In this document: piece by piece, positions 10,070 through 20,376 of the stretch
Layout of the letters: every line of letters starts with the position of its first letter
How positions within the stretch are numbered: position 1 is the first letter of the stretch
Origin: Streptomyces inusitatus
GTDB lineage: Bacteria; Actinomycetota; Actinomycetes; Streptomycetales; Streptomycetaceae
DNA length: 64,000 nt
Assembly: GCF_014651115.1 (NCBI RefSeq)
Contig: NZ_BMWG01000004.1
Coordinates: 248,001 to 312,000, forward strand
Direction: 5' to 3'
The notes under the pieces: generated by a model
What the model saw: the letters and a program-made list of their open reading frames with translations, nothing else
Databases searched by the model: none
Told to the model about the DNA's origin: nothing
Translations under genes and position numbers: made by a program

Positions 10070-10145
10070 GGCTTCCGTTCTAGTACGGATCGGCCCGGGG
10101 CGGAAGCCGGATCCACCCCGGGCCACCCGGCCGTGGAACAAGCTC

Positions 10146-11225
10146 TCAGTTCGTCGGCACCTTCACCGTCGACCACGCCTTCAGCACCGCCTGGAGCTCC
10201 TCGCCGTCCCCGTAGCGGGCCCGCGCGGACTCCACCGTCAGCCGGGCGAACTCGCGGAACCGCGCGTTCGGCGACAGCTCGCCGCCGGTGAGGGTGTCGA
10301 ACCAGATCTGACCGGCCCGCTCCCACGACTTTCCGCCCAGCTCGGTGGCGAGCAGATAGAAGGCGTGGTTGGGGATGCCGGAGTTGATGTGCACCCCGCC
10401 GTTGTCCCGGCCGGTACGGACATAGCCGTCCATGGTGGCCGGCTGCGGGTCCTTGCCGAGGACGTCGTCGTCGTACGCCGTCCCCGGGGCCTTCATGCTC
10501 CGCAGCGCCACGCCCGTGACCTCCGGGCCCAGCAGCCCCGCCCCGATCAGCCAGTCGGCCTCGGCGGCGGTCTGGCCGAGGGTGTACTGCTTCACCAGCG
10601 AGCCGAAGACGTCGGACACCGATTCGTTCAGCGCGCCCGACTGGGTGAAGTACTCCAGGTTCGCTGTGTACTGGGTGAGGCCGTGCGCCAGCTCGTGCGC
10701 GATGACGTCGACCGGGATGGAGAAGTCGAGGAAGAGCACCCCGTCCCCGTCGCCGAACACCATCTGCTCGCCGTCCCAGAAGGCGTTCGCGTACTGCCGG
10801 TCGTAGTGGACGCTGGCGATCAGCGGCAGCCCCTCGCCGTCGAGGGAGCTCCGGCCGTACGACTTCAGCAGCAGCTCGAAGGTGGCGCCGAGCCCCGCGT
10901 ACACACGGTTGACGGTCGCGTCCTGCCCGGGCTCCGAGCCCTCCTCGCGGACCTTCTTCCCGGGCAGCAGGGTGCGGTTCTCGCAGTCGTAGACCGTCCG
11001 GTCCGGCTCCTCGGGGCCGACCGCGGCGGCGGAGGGGGCCGCGGCGCTCAGCCCCCGTACGGTGGTGATCCGCCGCCTGGTCCGGTTGGCGGCGTCGAGT
11101 TCCAGGGTCCGCTGGGCGAGCGTGGCGATCGCGGTGTCCGCGCCCCGGGCGAGGGTGTCCAGGACATGCGGCGGGATGATCGTGCAGAAGACGGGATGCC
11201 GGGAGCCTGCGTGGGTGTTTGCCAT
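10146..11225 (-). CDS. Protealysin-like M4 metallopeptidase
   Basis: A 359-residue thermolysin-family zinc protease without a signal peptide. The short propeptide carries the protealysin mark PPH (residues 18-20, in CTIIPPHVLDTLA), then YDCENRTLLPGK near 79-90. The catalytic domain has HELAH at 177-181 (two zinc His and the general base Glu) and the third zinc ligand Glu201 in GALNESVSD; a C-terminal His region (GVHINSGIPNHAFY) follows. Protealysin-like enzymes are made inside the cell as precursors and are inhibited by emfourin, encoded next. ATG 11225 is used; a TTG three codons upstream is possible. Role may be intracellular or release-dependent proteolysis; substrates unknown. Confidence 0.92.
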   Translation of the reverse strand: MANTHAGSRHPVFCTIIPPHVLDTLARGADTAIATLAQRTLELDAANRTRRRITTVRGLSAAAPSAAAVGPEEPDRTVYDCENRTLLPGKKVREEGSEPGQDATVNRVYAGLGATFELLLKSYGRSSLDGEGLPLIASVHYDRQYANAFWDGEQMVFGDGDGVLFLDFSIPVDVIAHELAHGLTQYTANLEYFTQSGALNESVSDVFGSLVKQYTLGQTAAEADWLIGAGLLGPEVTGVALRSMKAPGTAYDDDVLGKDPQPATMDGYVRTGRDNGGVHINSGIPNHAFYLLATELGGKSWERAGQIWFDTLTGGELSPNARFREFARLTVESARARYGDGEELQAVLKAWSTVKVPTN

Positions 11226-11382
11226 GAGCGGCAATGTGGCATCGGGTCACCCTCCTGTCACTGGTTGCCACGATGATTAGTGAAATAGAGTGAAGTATCC
11301 CGGTTGGCCGAATACAATCGACATCCCGCATAGTGATACGACACGGTGGGCCGGGGATTCCTCGGTTAGGCTGCCTCGCATC

Positions 11383-13289
<1,907 letters not shown>

Positions 13290-13307
13290 ACCGGGTTCTC
13301 TTCGCCG

Positions 13308-13351
13308 CCGTGCCCCTGGCACATCCAGCCGTGGATGTTCCAGGGGCACGG
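13308..13351 (+). terminator. leuA terminator hairpin
   Basis: Perfect 12-base outer arms (13308-13319 and 13340-13351) enclose a second 7-base stem (ACATCCA with TGGATGT), starting 18 bases after the leuA stop. A very stable stem without a U-tract. Confidence 0.85.
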
Positions 13352-13545
13352 CCCGTCGCGCCGTGAATTCCCCCTGCCGACAGCCGGAATCCGGGTGTGG
13401 TTCGCGGGGATTTCGCCGGTGGACCGGATGGCGGGTAATCAGCCATGTGCCGATGTCCTGCCGCCCGAGTGCTGACGGCACCCTCGTCATGTGGCTAACA
13501 TCACGTCAACGCGGGAATGTTGCCGGAGCGTTACGGAGGTGCGCG

Positions 13546-14241
13546 GTGCGCGCAGGCCGGGGTTTGTTTGGCCGAAAGCTGCTGGTCTGCGGCATTCACA
13601 CATCCTGGAACACGGTGGGGGACGGCGAGTTCTTCTGCCCGGACTGCGGCGGCGATCGCAACTACCGCCGCCGGACCGGCCGCCGCCGTTTCACCCTCCT
13701 CGGTGTTCCGCTGCTGCCGCGCGGCGCCGCGGGCCCGGTCGTCGAATGCGCCTCCTGCCACGGCCACTTCGGCATGGACGCCCTCGACCACCCCACCACC
13801 GCCCGCTTCTCCGCGATGCTCCGGGACGCCGTGCACACCGTGACCCTCGCGGTCCTCGCCTCCGGCGGCACCGCCTCCCGCCAGGTCAGGGAGACCGCCG
13901 TCGCCACCGTCCGCGCGGCCGGCCTCCACGACTGCACCGAGGACCAGCTCACCGGCCTCATCGAGGCGCTCGCCGCCGACACCGGCCGCTTCGTCACCGA
14001 CGCGGGCCCCTACGGCGCGGCCCTGGCCATCGAACTCCACGAGGCACTGGAGCCGCTCGCTCCGCACCTGGCCCCGGCCGGCCGGGAGTCCATCCTGCTT
14101 CAGGGCGCCCGTATCGCCCTCGCGGACGCCCCCTACAGCCCCGCCGAACGCGAAGTCCTCGCCACGGTGGGCGCCGCCCTCCAATTCCTCCCGGCCGACA
14201 CCGACCGCCTTCTCTCGACCGCCCGTACGCCCTCGCCCTGA
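13546..14241 (+). CDS. TerB-family protein with N-terminal zinc ribbon
   Basis: A 231-residue cytoplasmic protein. The N-terminal part has two Cys pairs (FCPDCGG and ECASCHG) that make a zinc ribbon; from about residue 85 an all-helical TerB-like domain follows with acidic residues typical of the family (DAPYSPAEREVL). TerB folds bind divalent metal and occur in stress and signalling settings well beyond tellurite resistance, so that label should not be read as proof of resistance. GTG 13546 is chosen because GGAGG lies about 6 bases before it; earlier in-frame starts have no ribosome site. Confidence 0.75.
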   Translation: MRAGRGLFGRKLLVCGIHTSWNTVGDGEFFCPDCGGDRNYRRRTGRRRFTLLGVPLLPRGAAGPVVECASCHGHFGMDALDHPTTARFSAMLRDAVHTVTLAVLASGGTASRQVRETAVATVRAAGLHDCTEDQLTGLIEALAADTGRFVTDAGPYGAALAIELHEALEPLAPHLAPAGRESILLQGARIALADAPYSPAEREVLATVGAALQFLPADTDRLLSTARTPSP

Positions 14242-14269
14242 GGGCTGAGGCGTCTGAGGCGTCTGAGGT

Positions 14270-14692
14270 CTACCGCTCGGGTCTCACCTCGTCGAGGACG
14301 GCGTCGACCTCCACCTCGACGAGCCAGTCCGGATCGATGAAGCGCGAGACCTCGACGAAGGTGGTCACCGGGCGGACCGCCGCGAACCGCTCCCCGTGGG
14401 CCCGTGCGGCTTCCCTCCACCGGGTCACGTCCGTGAGCATGACGCGAGTCCGCACGACATCCCCCAGTGATGCCCCCGCCGCCGTCAGCGCCGCCTCCGC
14501 GATGTCCAGGCATCTGACGGTCTGGGCATGGACGTCGCCCCGCCCCACGGTCGTCCCGTCGTCCCCGATGGGGGCGGTTCCGGCGACCGCGACATGCGCC
14601 CCCTTGCGGACCGCCCGGGAGAACCCGATGTCGGGTTCGAGCGGCGACCCCGAGCTGACGGTCTGGCGGGCTGTCCGGTGAATGGATTCCAT
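14270..14692 (-). CDS. RidA/YjgF-family enamine deaminase-like protein
   Basis: A 140-residue protein of the RidA (YER057c/UK114) family, whose classic members hydrolyse reactive enamine/imine intermediates from amino-acid metabolism. Marks are the hydrophobic strand VAVAGTAPI, the trimer-interface helix block (TVRCLDIAEAALTAAGASLGD is the consensus region, around residues 59-79) and the C-terminal strand DWLVEVEVDAVL. The substrate-binding Arg of classical RidA is replaced in the late VSRFIDPDW block, so this is likely one of the Rid subfamilies of unknown substrate. Convergent with the TerB gene; a direct repeat precedes the start. Confidence 0.85.
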   Translation of the reverse strand: MESIHRTARQTVSSGSPLEPDIGFSRAVRKGAHVAVAGTAPIGDDGTTVGRGDVHAQTVRCLDIAEAALTAAGASLGDVVRTRVMLTDVTRWREAARAHGERFAAVRPVTTFVEVSRFIDPDWLVEVEVDAVLDEVRPER

Positions 14693-14730
14693 CACCCCAT
14701 GATCCCGGAGTGCCCTGTTCCTGAGGCGAG

Positions 14731-14787
14731 TTCTACGGGTTACAGGCCCCACGGGTTCTACGGGTTCTACGGGTCCTACGGGTTCTA
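14731..14787. repeat. 9-base direct repeat cluster (TTCTACGGG)
   Basis: Copies at 14731-14739, 14756-14764, 14765-14773 and 14774-14782 (last with one change), plus a partial unit reaching the stop of the small membrane protein. It lies between two minus-strand genes, upstream of RidA. Looks like slippage-prone repeat growth; no function evident. Confidence 0.7.
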
Positions 14788-15048
14788 AAGAGGTGCCACG
14801 CCGAACGGCAGCAGAAGCAGCAGCACCGTGGGAACGACCCCGGCGAGCAGCCCCGCCGCCGACTTGGCCCGGTTGATCCCGCTGACCAGCCCGAGGATTC
14901 CGAAGGTGACGGCCAGGGGACCCAGGGCGAAGGCGAGCGGAGCCACACCGAAGGCGTAGAGAGCCAGGCACACCAGGCCGATGACGCCCAGCCCGAGGGA
15001 GACGCCTCCGTAGAGACCGGCGGGACCGTCTGCCGCTTTGTCAGTCAT
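14785..15048 (-). CDS. Small two-span membrane protein
   Basis: An 87-residue protein with two long hydrophobic segments (about residues 14-58, possibly a helical hairpin, and 65-87) and a short polar loop containing GINRAKS. It resembles the short DUF4190-like membrane proteins common in actinomycetes. AGGGG lies 9 bases before ATG 15048. It ends in the 9-base repeat cluster. Function unknown. Confidence 0.7.
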   Translation of the reverse strand: MTDKAADGPAGLYGGVSLGLGVIGLVCLALYAFGVAPLAFALGPLAVTFGILGLVSGINRAKSAAGLLAGVVPTVLLLLLPFGVAPL

Positions 15049-15120
15049 GGCGAAACCCCTGCATTAATCCATGTTCACCCTGCATGTAAAGCCCTGTGCG
15101 CGAGGTGAAAATTACATTTG

Positions 15121-15151
15121 GGTGACATGATCACCACTCCGGCGATCATGT
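15121..15151. promoter_or_regulatory. Overlapping inverted repeats upstream of a secreted-protein gene
   Basis: GGTGA-N5-TCACC at 15121-15135 overlaps ACATGATC-N11-GATCATGT (15125-15132 with 15144-15151), in a locally AT-richer stretch about 100 bases before the secreted-protein start. TAGCAT just after could be a -10 element. Candidate operator; regulator unknown. Confidence 0.45.
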
Positions 15152-15247
15152 TAGCATCCCCGTCTGTTCCGGTCGCTCGGGCCCCCATCCGCTTACTGCG
15201 GGGCCCTGCTGACGGGACTGAATGACAGGAATCATGGGGGGAAACAA

Positions 15248-16417
15248 ATGAAGAGCTTTTCAGTGGCGAAGATATCGGCCCTGGTGCTCGCTCCAGCCGT
15301 AATGGTGACGTCGGGAATCGCCCCGGCGGCCTCGGCCTCCGACATTGAGAAGAACGCCGATTCGGTGGCGTTCTCCCTTTCGGCGCTCACAAACGGCGAG
15401 ACCCGGAAACTGGATTCGTCCGCCGCGCGCGGCACGTCGGCCGGTGCGCCCAAGGGGACGGACTTCGGCGTGGAACAGGCGAAGTCGGGCGAGAGGGCCG
15501 TGGTCGACCGCTCCAGTCTGGAGCAGGGAATCGCGGTTTCGTACGGCGGCTCGTTCGTCGATCTGTCGTGGCGCGCGTACGCGCCGGACGCGCGGTACGC
15601 GGTGACGCGGGACGGGCGCGAGGTGGCCGTCCTCCCCGCCGGTGTGTCCTCGTTCCGCGACACGAACGTCGTGAAGGGCGCCGAGTACGACTACCAGGTG
15701 GCCCCCGTGCTGCCGAAGGGCGGCCACGCCGAGGCCCGCCTCTGGGGAGTGAAGGCGGCCGTCCCCGAGTCGAGTTCCCGTGACGGGCTCCGGCGCGCGG
15801 CCTCCGAGCGGGTCGCGCTGGCTGCGGCGGCGAAGACCACCACGCTCTCCTGGATCACCTTCATCCCGCAGAAGAAGATCGACGCGCCGCCGGCCGGCTG
15901 CTCGTACAAGAAGGGCTACCAGTTCGGCGGCGACGGGCGCGGATACGACTGGAAGTCGAGCAAATACCGGTCCGCTCTCCACGCGACCGTCACCTGGAGC
16001 AATAAGAAGGTCGTCGGCAATAAGTCGATGGGTTCGACGACCGTCTACAAGAAGAGCAGTGGAAAGAAGGTGGCGACCAAGACCGCCACCGACAAGAAAA
16101 TGGAAGCCAAGAAGCTCGGCAGCAGCGGCAGCAGCGTCGACATCCGTATGAAGATGCTCGCCCAGAACCCCTTCTGTAGCGGAATTCTGGGCATCAAGGG
16201 CGGAATCGATGGCGCCTTCACCATCAATATGACCAAGGGCGGAAACTGGACCATCCGCTCCGGCAAGCACCGTCTGATGCCCAACCACCACATCTACATC
16301 TACAACGGCGGCAAGGTCACCAACGTCTACCAGCGCGGGTACGCCTCCGTCACGTGCCTGATCGGCAAGGCGACCTGCTCCGAGGCCGACCTCACCGGCT
16401 ACCGCGGCAAGTTCTGA
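15248..16417 (+). CDS. Secreted protein of unknown function
   Basis: A 389-residue protein with a Sec signal (cleavage near APAASAS, residue 30). Residues 95-150 look like a fibronectin-III-type beta domain (ISVSYGG-like start, VTRDGREV strand). A Lys-rich C-terminal domain has four cysteines (AGCSYKKGY, NPFCSGI, SVTCLIGK, KATCSE) and aromatic/His strands (HHIYIYNGG), suggesting a disulphide-stabilised surface or toxin-like beta domain. Codon use is less GC-extreme than neighbours (many AAT, AAA and ATT codons), hinting at transfer. GGGGGGA lies 6-7 bases before ATG 15248. I do not recognise the family. Confidence 0.75.
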   Translation: MKSFSVAKISALVLAPAVMVTSGIAPAASASDIEKNADSVAFSLSALTNGETRKLDSSAARGTSAGAPKGTDFGVEQAKSGERAVVDRSSLEQGIAVSYGGSFVDLSWRAYAPDARYAVTRDGREVAVLPAGVSSFRDTNVVKGAEYDYQVAPVLPKGGHAEARLWGVKAAVPESSSRDGLRRAASERVALAAAAKTTTLSWITFIPQKKIDAPPAGCSYKKGYQFGGDGRGYDWKSSKYRSALHATVTWSNKKVVGNKSMGSTTVYKKSSGKKVATKTATDKKMEAKKLGSSGSSVDIRMKMLAQNPFCSGILGIKGGIDGAFTINMTKGGNWTIRSGKHRLMPNHHIYIYNGGKVTNVYQRGYASVTCLIGKATCSEADLTGYRGKF

Positions 16418-17470
16418 CGCGGCCCGGGGGCGCCCGGTGCGACCCGCTTCGCACCGGGCGCGACCCCGGCCCACCGCAGGAGCTTCGCGGTGGCCGAAGC
16501 CCTGTCCCGCTCGCTCAGATCCCTGATGTGGGCGTAGTGGTCCGCTCCCGGGGCCGTCAGCACCGCGCTGTCCCTCGCGCCCCTGCCGAGGCGGTACGGC
16601 TCCGCGCTCCACGGGTCGTACTCGCCGTTCACGAAGAGCATCCGCCGGGCGCTGTCGCGCACCCAGCGGTCGATGTCCGCCATGGCCTTCGGCTTGAACG
16701 TCATCGGGATCCCGCGCGGCACGAAGGTGCGCGGCGGCTGGTACGGATACCGGGTCAGCCCCTTGAGGTGCGCGGGCGTCCGCCGCGTGGGGGAGCCCAG
16801 CTCGGTCCCGGCCTGGTACTCGTAAGCGAAGTCGGTGAGGTTCTGATCGGCGAACGTGCTCAGCTTCACCAGCCCGTTGAGCGTCTCGTACAGCCGCTGG
16901 TCCGTGAGGGCCGCCGGGTCGGGCAGCGCTGGACGGCCGCCCTCCGGCGGCATGGCCCAGTAGTTCCAGGACACCTCCCGCACCACGGCCTCGTACGCCT
17001 TGTCCAGCGAGCCCACGGTGGTGAAGGTCAGTCCCTCGGCCGCCGCCTCGGCCGCCAGCCGCCGTTCCATCGCCTCCCGTCTGATCAGCCCCTCCCGCTC
17101 CAGAGCCCGCAGCCCGGCGCGCTGCTCGGCGGTGCCGACCCGCTCGAAGAACCGGTCGTACGCCGAGTCCTCGTCGTTGTCGACATCGTTGGGGGCGACA
17201 TAGGCGACCACACCGTCCATGTCGTCCGGGTGGAAGCGCTCGTAGAAGGTGGCCGTCATCCCGCCCTTGGAGTTGCCGGTGGCGATCCACTTCTTGGGGT
17301 AGATCTTCTTCAGCGCGGTGAACAGCCGGTGCTGGTCGTCGGCGGCCTGCCGGACGGTGAGCTTCGACGCCGGTCGCGCCGGCCGCTGTCACGGTGCCCG
17401 CCAGCACGGCCAGGGACACGAGTCCGGTCAGCGTCTTGCGCTTATGTCTCCTCGTGGTGGATGTACGCAC
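16399..17470 (-). pseudogene. S37 prolyl tri/tetrapeptidyl aminopeptidase, broken by deletion and frameshift
   Basis: The copy nearest the secreted-protein gene. It begins with GTG and a good signal peptide (KTLTGLVSLAVLAGTVTAAG), then jumps at about 17365 to a region equivalent to residue 144 of the intact copy next door, but in another frame. About 120 residues between signal and catalytic domain are missing. Beyond the junction the second frame is complete, including the nucleophile motif GNSKGG, the DPWSAEP block and the C-terminal His region. No start in that frame precedes the active-site Ser, so no active enzyme is expected. The end overlaps the convergent secreted-protein gene by 19 bases. 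Confidence 0.85.
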
Positions 17471-17621
17471 CTACGGACGTCGGCGTACGCACCCGAGTTG
17501 AGAAGACCGGCGGCCAGGGAGATCAACCGGCCTGAAAAGAAGGGCGGGTCGGCTTGAAGCGGCCCCTTCCGGACCTCCTTCCCACCGACCCGCCCACCCG
17601 CCCGCTCAGGGGCGATGATGC

Positions 17622-19073
17622 CTACGGAAGCCGCAGCACCCGGTCCCGCTGACCGTCCCTGCGGTCCAGCTCAGGGCTGAACGCACCCAGCGGCTTCGCC
17701 TTCGACGGGTCCTTCAGCACGGACCTGGGCGCGACCCCGGCCCACTTCTGGATCTTCGCGATGGAGAGCGTCCGCTCCTTCTTGGGCAGCCCGGCCACCT
17801 CCGCGCCGTGGTTGGCCTTGGGCACGGTGAAGACATAGCTGTCCTTCGCGCCCTTGCCGAGACGGAACGGCTCCGCGCTCCACGGGTCGTACGAGCCGTT
17901 GACGAAGAGCATCTGCCGGGCGTTGTCCCGCACCCAGCCGCCGACGTCCGCCATCGCCTTCGGCTTGAACGTCATCGGGATGTCGCGCGGCACATACGCG
18001 CGCGGCGGCAGGTCCTCGTAACGCGCCAGGTCCTTCAGATGCTTGGGCACCTTGATCGTCGGCGCGCCCAGCTCGGTGCCGGCCTGGTAGTAGTACGGCG
18101 TGAACGGTTCGAGGTTCGCGTCGCTGGCCCCGTCGACCCCGCCCAGCTCCAGCAGCGCGGTGTAGAGCCGGTCGTCGCTCAGCTTCTTCGGCGAGGCGGG
18201 GATCGCGTCGCACGCCTCGACCCCCGAGTACTGCCAGAAGCCCCAGGGCATACCGAGGATCGCGCCCTCGTACGCCTTGGCCAGTGAGCCCACCGTCTTG
18301 AAGGTCGCGCCGGTCTCGGCCGCCGTGGCGGCGAGGCGCTTCTCCATCGGCCCCCGGCGGACCAGCGCCTCGCGCTGGATGCCCTTCAGCAGGTCCCGGC
18401 ACTTCTTGGTGCCGACCGTGTCGAAGAACTTGTCGTACGCCGAGTCCTCCTTGTTGTTCACGTCGTTGGGCGCGACATACGCGACCACGCCGTCCATGTC
18501 CTTGGGGTGGAAGCGCTCGTAGTACGAAGCGGTCATGCCGCCCTTCGAGGCCCCCGTGGAGATCCACTTCTTGGTGTAGATCTTCTTCAGCGCGGTGAAC
18601 AGCCGGTGCTGGTCGTCGGCCGCCTGCCGGATGGTGAGCTTCGACCAGTCGGCGGGCTTCGGCCGCGACGGCGGGAAGAAACGGTGCTCCAGCGAGACCT
18701 CATTGCCGTCGATGATCTGCGCCGGCTCCGAGCGCTCCGGGTTGGGCCACAGGAAGTAGCCCGAGGTGTGGAAGACGGTGGGGCGGCTGGTGTCCTTGTG
18801 CAACAGGGTGAACTGCTGCCGGAAGGTGCCCTTGCGCGGGTTCTTGTGGTCGATCGGCTGTGCGTAGCTGAGCGTGAAGAAGCGGTGCTTGCCGACCTTC
18901 TCCTCACTGATGAACTTGATCCCCGGTATCGCCAGCAGCCGGCTCTTGATGTCCGCCGCCTTCGCCTGGCTCCCGACGGGCCGCTCCGGCACCTCGGCCG
19001 CGTGGGCCCCGGCCGCTGTCACCGTGCCCGTCAGCAGGGCCAGGGACACCATTCCCGTGAGCGTTCTGCGCAT
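17622..19073 (-). CDS. S37 (PS-10) secreted prolyl tri/tetrapeptidyl aminopeptidase
   Basis: A 483-residue secreted serine peptidase of the Streptomyces S37 family, which releases tri- or tetrapeptides from peptide N-termini and helps use extracellular protein. The signal peptide ends near GAHAAEV (about residue 25). The nucleophile is Ser176 in GASKGG; FHTSGYFLWP near 101-110, SYDPWSAEP and the late NHG give the remaining conserved blocks. ATG 19073 is preferred over ATG 19097 because GGAGG lies 7-8 bases before it. The neighbouring damaged copy on the same strand shows this was a tandem pair; this one is intact. Confidence 0.9.
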   Translation of the reverse strand: MRRTLTGMVSLALLTGTVTAAGAHAAEVPERPVGSQAKAADIKSRLLAIPGIKFISEEKVGKHRFFTLSYAQPIDHKNPRKGTFRQQFTLLHKDTSRPTVFHTSGYFLWPNPERSEPAQIIDGNEVSLEHRFFPPSRPKPADWSKLTIRQAADDQHRLFTALKKIYTKKWISTGASKGGMTASYYERFHPKDMDGVVAYVAPNDVNNKEDSAYDKFFDTVGTKKCRDLLKGIQREALVRRGPMEKRLAATAAETGATFKTVGSLAKAYEGAILGMPWGFWQYSGVEACDAIPASPKKLSDDRLYTALLELGGVDGASDANLEPFTPYYYQAGTELGAPTIKVPKHLKDLARYEDLPPRAYVPRDIPMTFKPKAMADVGGWVRDNARQMLFVNGSYDPWSAEPFRLGKGAKDSYVFTVPKANHGAEVAGLPKKERTLSIAKIQKWAGVAPRSVLKDPSKAKPLGAFSPELDRRDGQRDRVLRLP

Positions 19074-19199
19074 GCGCTGTCCTCCCCATGGATGCATCTA
19101 CGACCGGGGGGACGGCGGAACGCGCCGGATGGTTGAGAACCAGGTGTGTGACATGGGCAACTCAACGGACCTCTGGACAGGGCGGGATGACGCACCGTC

Positions 19200-19312
19200 T
19201 CCGGCGGCGGCGCCGCGTCCGCCAGCTCGGCGGGCACCCTCCGCCGCAGAAAGCGCAGCACCGGCAGCGAGGTCTCCCGGTGGACGCCCTCGAACCCGCG
19301 CCAGTCGTCCAT
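19200..19312 (-). pseudogene. Possible remnant of a sigma-factor-like gene (N-terminal end only)
   Basis: A strong ribosome site (GGAGG, 8 bases) precedes ATG 19312, and the first 33 codons read MDDWRGFEGVHRETSLPVLR then FLRRRVPAELADA, much like region 2 of ECF sigma factors. After that the frame turns to Pro-rich noise and runs into the S37 leader. I infer a truncated gene; the match is short and by eye. Bases 19313-19429 hold nothing else recognisable. Confidence 0.35.
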
Positions 19313-19429
19313 GGCCGCGCCCTCCCCTCCTCCGCATCGATCCACATCCTGTCTGTGTCCGGACAACGCGACTTCTTGCAGACCGGACGGGACCGATGCG
19401 CTCAGGAGCGGGGGCGGGAGCAGGAGCCG

Positions 19430-20071
19430 TTACGCCTCCGGCCGCCAGTCGAACGGGAAGTGCTTGCTCGACCCGCCCCGGTACTCGCGCGAGAAGTCAA
19501 ACCCCTCCGCGCGGTCCTCACTCACCACACCCCACGTCGCCACCTGCCCCGGCCCGACCTCCGCCCCCGGCGCGTTGATCAGCTGCACCCGGCGCGTGGG
19601 ATCCGACGTCGGCCCGGTCAGCGCCTTCGCCCCCACACTCACCTTGTCGGACACACTCGCCCGCCAGTACGCCAGATCCGGCGCGGCATCGAAGCGGATC
19701 GGCGCGTACGCCACCTCCCGCACCTCACTGATCAGCGAGCCGAACTTCCCCGGCCACCCGCCGACGTTCCCCCGGAAGATCTCCTCCAGCGCGTCCCGCT
19801 GCTCCCGCGTCCCCTTCTCGTCTATGTAGAACATCGCCTTCATCGTGGCGTCGGGGTCCCCGACCCACATGTTCCCCGCGAACTCCCCGAGCGCCACGAT
19901 CCCGAGGCCGTCCAGGCGCACATCCCCGAAGTGCCCCTCATGGATCTGCCACACGAGCGTGAACAGACACCCGCCGTCCGTCGGAGCCTGCGCGAAGGTG
20001 CAGGGGCAGGGCATCGAGCAGCTGCACACGTCGAACCACTCGCCCTTGAGGTGCCAGTTGGTCTCGGTCAT
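19430..20071 (-). CDS. DUF1326 family protein with Cys-rich motif
   Basis: A 213-residue cytoplasmic protein. DUF1326 is marked by the N-terminal cluster CSCSMPCPCTF (about residues 16-26), five sulphur ligands in a short stretch, then GGCLFTLVWQIHEGHFGDV and repeated beta strands. No enzymatic role is established for the family. The cysteine cluster and the two TACCCC-N3-GGGGTA sites upstream suggest metal (for example copper) or reactive-sulphur handling; that is inference. AAGGG precedes ATG 20071 by 7 bases; a GTG directly before it is also in frame. Confidence 0.85.
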   Translation of the reverse strand: MTETNWHLKGEWFDVCSCSMPCPCTFAQAPTDGGCLFTLVWQIHEGHFGDVRLDGLGIVALGEFAGNMWVGDPDATMKAMFYIDEKGTREQRDALEEIFRGNVGGWPGKFGSLISEVREVAYAPIRFDAAPDLAYWRASVSDKVSVGAKALTGPTSDPTRRVQLINAPGAEVGPGQVATWGVVSEDRAEGFDFSREYRGGSSKHFPFDWRPEA

Positions 20072-20087
20072 CACGGTTCCCTTCTCT

Positions 20088-20108
20088 ACATACCCCGATG
20101 GGGTATGT
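20088..20108. promoter_or_regulatory. CsoR/CstR-like operator copy 1
   Basis: A perfect inverted repeat, ACATACCCC-GAT-GGGGTATGT, 17 bases upstream of the DUF1326 start and therefore able to block its transcription or lie in its leader. The core TACCCC-N3-GGGGTA has the G/C-tract-in-A/T-flanks form of CsoR/CstR-family operators. Confidence 0.65.
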
Positions 20109-20149
20109 GCCTATGGGAACGGTAGCCCGGCGTTCGCCGCTGCGTCAAT

Positions 20150-20164
20150 TACCCCTGGGGGGTA
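20150..20164. promoter_or_regulatory. CsoR/CstR-like operator copy 2
   Basis: A second TACCCC-N3-GGGGTA core, centred 59 bases upstream of copy 1. Two identical cores in one promoter region make a chance origin unlikely. The rest of 20109-20376 holds no gene I can support. Confidence 0.6.
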
Positions 20165-20376
20165 TCCGATTGAGTCTGCGGGTCCGGTGCGCGGGTCCGG
20201 TGGTCGGGGTACGGGTCCGCTCCGGGCCCGGGTCCGGGACTGCTTTCCTCACCGCGCTCCGCGCGAGCTGCGCCGCTTTACGTCCCGGCCCCGGTCCCTG
20301 CGCGGCCCCTTCGCGTGTACGTCGCCCCCCGGGGCCGTTTGTGACCGCACATCAGATCTCCCCCGAGCCCACGGCT

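Noticed and set aside
13546-14241. Tellurite resistance determinant
   Set aside because: The TerB-like domain alone, without terC/terD/terZ genes, does not support a resistance function; the zinc ribbon points elsewhere.
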